The notes under the pieces are model-generated. The model was not told the DNA's origin, did no database searches, and worked only from the letters and a program-made list of their open reading frames with translations. Shown here one piece after another: positions 61,411 to 64,000 of a stretch of DNA of 64,000 nt. Position numbers and translations under genes: made by a program. Numbering within the stretch: position 1 is the stretch's first letter; each line of letters begins with the position of its first letter. Location: the NCBI GenBank assembly GCA_036227345.1, contig CP109468.1, positions 1,302,001-1,366,000 of the forward strand, read 5' to 3'. The DNA comes from Streptomyces sp. NBC_01463. GTDB taxonomy: Bacteria; Actinomycetota; Actinomycetes; Streptomycetales; Streptomycetaceae.

Positions 61411-63660
61411 ATGCGCGATTCCAGCGCGCCCACGCCCCGTCGCAGAACCGTGCTCGCGGGGGCGGCCGTCGCCGCGGCCGCGGCCGCCCTGCCGGCCGCC
61501 GGCCCCGCCTCGGCCTCGGCGGGGCACCACCACGCGGACGGCGGCGCCGAACCGCACCGCTGGCGGACCGCGGCGATCGGCGGGACGGGTTTCGTCACCG
61601 GGCTGCTGTTCCACCCCTCCGTGAAGGGACTGGCGTACGCCCGCACCGACATCGGCGGCGCCTACCGCTGGGACGGGGCGAAGGCCCGGTGGACCGCGCT
61701 CACCGACCACCTCGGCTGGGACGACTGGAACCTCCTCGGCATCGAGGCGCTCGCCGTCGACCCGGCGCACCCGGACCGTCTCTACCTGGCCTGCGGTACG
61801 TACGCCCAGGACTGGGCCGGCCCCGGCGCGGTGCTCCGCTCCGAGGACCGGGGCGCGACCTGGCGGCGGAGCGACCTGACGGTGCGGCTGGGCGCCAACG
61901 AGGACGGGCGCGGGGCCGGCGAGCGGCTGCTCGTCGATCCGCGGGACAGCGACACGCTGTGGCTCGGCACCCGGCACGACGGGCTGCTGCGCTCCGCCGA
62001 CCGGGGTGCGACCTGGGCGCCCGTCGACTTCCCGGCCACCGCGTCCGCGAACGGGCAGGGCGTGATGTTCCTCGCCGCCGCGGGCCGGGTGGTCTACGCG
62101 GGCTGGGGCGACGGGGGCGCCGCGCTGCACCGTACGGACGGTTCAGGCGGCTGGGAGGCCGTGCCCGGGCAGCCGTCCGGGAGCGCGGCGGTGAAGGTGC
62201 CGGTCCGGGCGGCGTACGACGCCCGCGACCGGGCGCTGTACGTCACTTACGCGGACGCCCCGGGCCCCAACGGCCAGTCCGACGGTTCGGTGCACCGGCT
62301 CGACACCGTGACGGACACCTGGCGCGAGGTCACCCCGGTGGCTCCGGACGCGGCGGCCGGTGACGGCTTCGGCTACGGCGGTGTCGCCGTCGACGCGCGC
62401 CGGGCCGGGACGCTCGTCGTCACGACGAACAACCGCTGGTCGCGGATCGACACGGTGTTCCGCTCCACCGACGCCGGCGCCACCTGGGCGTCGCTCAAGG
62501 ACACCGCGGTCCTCGATGTCGCGGAGACCCCCTATCTGCGCTGGGGCGGGGATTCGGCGAAGTTCGGCTGGTGGATCCAGACCGTGGCCGTCGACCCGTT
62601 CGACTCGCGCCACATCGTCTTCGGGACGGGCGCGACGGTCTTCGGGACGCGGGACCTGGTCCACTGGGCCCCGGAGATCCGGGGTCTCGAGGAGTCGTCC
62701 GTACGGTTCCTGATCGCCCCGCCGGGCAAGGGCGCCCGGCTGCTGAGCGGCCTGGGCGACATCGGGGTGATGTACCACGACTCGCTGACCGCGTCCCCGT
62801 CGCGGGGCATGGCGTCGAACCCGGTCTTCGGCACGGCCACGGGTCTCGCGCTCGCCGCGCTGAAACCCTCGTACGTCGTACGGACGGGCTGGCCGTCGGG
62901 CTCCACGGCGGCCGGGGCGTCCTCGGACGACGGCGGCAGGACCTGGCGGCCGTTCGCGGCCCAGCCGGAGATCGCCGCGTCGGCCCCCGGGCCGGTCGCG
63001 GTCTCGGCGGACGGTTCGGTGCTGCTCTGGTCGTTCGTCCACTGGGACGGCACCAAGTACCCGGCCCACCGGTCCACGGACGGCGGAGCGACCTGGACCG
63101 AGGTCGCCACCTTCCCGAAGGGCGCCGCCCCGGTCGCCGATCCGCTCGACCCGCGGCGCTTCTACGTCTACGACACCGACACCGGCGCGGTCTTCCACTC
63201 CGCCGACGCCGGTGCGACCTTCGCCCGCGGCGCGTCCGGACTCCCCTCCGGGGACGTGCAGTTCAAGGTGGCGGCGGCGCCCGGCCGCAGCGGTGACCTG
63301 TGGCTCTCCGCGAAGGACAACGGACTGTTCCGCTCGACGGACGGCGGGCTCACGTTCACGGCGGTGGCCGGCTGCCAGGCCTCGCACGCGCTGGGATTCG
63401 GCAGGGCGGCGCCGGTGAAGGGGCGAAAGCGGGCCGGTGCCGGCTATCCGGCGGTCTTCCAGACGGGACGGGTCTCCGCGACGCACGACGGCGTGGCCGT
63501 GCTGCGTTCGGACGATGCGGGCGCCACCTGGGTCCGGATCAACGACGACTCCCACCAGTGGGGGTGGACCGGTGAGGTGATCACCGGCGACCCCCGCGTC
63601 CACGGCCGTGTCCACCTGGGCACCAACGGCCGCGGCATCCAGTACGCAGAACCCGAATAG
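61411..63660 (+). CDS. Secreted GH74 xyloglucanase
   Basis: 749 residues. A twin-arginine-like signal (RRRTVLAG, about 1-37) is followed by two seven-bladed beta-propellers with Asp-box repeats (SADRGATW, STDAGATW, STDGGATW, SDDAGATW). The likely catalytic Asp residues are Asp80 (RTDIGGAYRW) and Asp450 (GLGDIGVM). No carbohydrate-binding module follows, unlike many GH74 proteins. It would cut the xyloglucan backbone outside the cell. It lies 63 bases after the permease gene. Confidence 0.93.
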   Translation: MRDSSAPTPRRRTVLAGAAVAAAAAALPAAGPASASAGHHHADGGAEPHRWRTAAIGGTGFVTGLLFHPSVKGLAYARTDIGGAYRWDGAKARWTALTDHLGWDDWNLLGIEALAVDPAHPDRLYLACGTYAQDWAGPGAVLRSEDRGATWRRSDLTVRLGANEDGRGAGERLLVDPRDSDTLWLGTRHDGLLRSADRGATWAPVDFPATASANGQGVMFLAAAGRVVYAGWGDGGAALHRTDGSGGWEAVPGQPSGSAAVKVPVRAAYDARDRALYVTYADAPGPNGQSDGSVHRLDTVTDTWREVTPVAPDAAAGDGFGYGGVAVDARRAGTLVVTTNNRWSRIDTVFRSTDAGATWASLKDTAVLDVAETPYLRWGGDSAKFGWWIQTVAVDPFDSRHIVFGTGATVFGTRDLVHWAPEIRGLEESSVRFLIAPPGKGARLLSGLGDIGVMYHDSLTASPSRGMASNPVFGTATGLALAALKPSYVVRTGWPSGSTAAGASSDDGGRTWRPFAAQPEIAASAPGPVAVSADGSVLLWSFVHWDGTKYPAHRSTDGGATWTEVATFPKGAAPVADPLDPRRFYVYDTDTGAVFHSADAGATFARGASGLPSGDVQFKVAAAPGRSGDLWLSAKDNGLFRSTDGGLTFTAVAGCQASHALGFGRAAPVKGRKRAGAGYPAVFQTGRVSATHDGVAVLRSDDAGATWVRINDDSHQWGWTGEVITGDPRVHGRVHLGTNGRGIQYAEPE

Positions 63661-63682
63661 GCACGAAGGAACGAGAGACGCC

Positions 63683-64000
63683 ATGCCGTCCCTGCGCGAC
63701 GCGGCCCGTGGCCGCATCCTCTTCGGAGGCGACTACAACCCCGAGCAGTGGCCCGAGGAGGTGTGGGAGGACGATGCCCGGCTGATGAAGGAGGCCGGGG
63801 TCAACTCCGTCACCCTCGGCGTCTTCTCCTGGGCCAAGATCGAACCGCGCCCGGGAGCGAGGGAGTTCGGCTGGCTGGACCGGCTGATGGACCTGATGCA
63901 CGCGAACGGCATCGGCGTGGTGCTCGCCACCCCCACCGCGTCCCCGCCGCCCTGGATGGGGGCGCGGCACCCGGAGACGCTGCCGCGCGCGGAGGACGGC
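63683..64000 (+). CDS. GH42 beta-galactosidase (cut by right edge)
   Basis: The first 106 residues show the GH42 N-terminus: ILFGGDYNPEQWPEEVWEDDARLMKEAGVN and FSWAKIEPRPGAREFGWLDRLMD, then GVVLATPTASPPPWM. No signal peptide. It would remove galactose from xyloglucan side chains. AAGGA is upstream, 22 bases after GH74. The catalytic Glu residues are outside the window. Confidence 0.9.
   Translation, partial: MPSLRDAARGRILFGGDYNPEQWPEEVWEDDARLMKEAGVNSVTLGVFSWAKIEPRPGAREFGWLDRLMDLMHANGIGVVLATPTASPPPWMGARHPETLPRAEDG

Overview
The window is high-GC actinomycete DNA. Its gene types, codon use (GC-rich third positions, almost no TTA codons), GTG starts, frequent ATGA/GTGA stop-start overlaps and families such as conservon genes, DUF397/DUF5753 regulators and a DUF574 methyltransferase point to a Streptomyces chromosome. 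I see no tRNA, rRNA, insertion sequence, prophage or CRISPR array.

Layout. (1) 1-14155, lipid/sterol-type region: an Mce-type importer operon (ATPase, two YrbE permeases, two MCE proteins, the second running off the left edge), three secreted proteins of unknown family, a PucR-type regulator carrying the only in-frame TTA codon I found, a small unknown protein, then SCP2 and acyl-CoA dehydrogenase genes facing a P450. Three copies of TTACT-N4-AGTAA lie in this part. (2) 14234-22260: ATP-grasp-like protein, DHA2 drug exporter with an extra cytosolic tail, YchJ-like protein, a 13-bp x 6 tandem repeat, DUF574 methyltransferase, a DUF397/XRE-DUF5753/HATPase regulatory module, and a GH4 glycosidase. 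(3) 22382-27033: a conservon (cvnA-B-C-D plus a P450 lacking the EXXR Arg). (4) 27486-35632: IclR, MarR+FUSC exporter, VOC protein, kinase-like phosphotransferase, XRE-cupin regulator divergent from an arylsulfotransferase and NCS2 permease. (5) 35695-38559: DUF2510-scramblase protein and a DUF3105-DUF305 membrane pair. (6) 38657-42884: ROK regulator, xylA and xylB for xylose use. (7) 42979-51740: VWA membrane protein pair, AspT-type antiporter, GNAT, SGNH hydrolase with TetR, a divergent P450 and a secreted DUF4232 protein. (8) 51801-64000: a xyloglucan-type locus of GH31 alpha-xylosidase, GH3 glucosidase, oligosaccharide ABC importer, secreted GH74 and GH42 beta-galactosidase (cut by the right edge).

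How it fits together. The GH74 enzyme would cut xyloglucan outside the cell, the lipoprotein and two permeases would import oligosaccharides, and the cytoplasmic GH31, GH3 and GH42 enzymes would release xylose, glucose and galactose. The xylA/xylB genes about 10 kb away would handle the xylose. Two near-identical palindromes containing TCGAAGCGCTTCGA sit between the divergent halves of the locus. On the left, the Mce importer, secreted proteins, SCP2, acyl-CoA dehydrogenase and P450 look like parts of a lipid or sterol uptake and breakdown system. The PucR gene next to them may depend on the developmental tRNA bldA. The links between these groups are inferred from gene content and order, not shown by the sequence alone.
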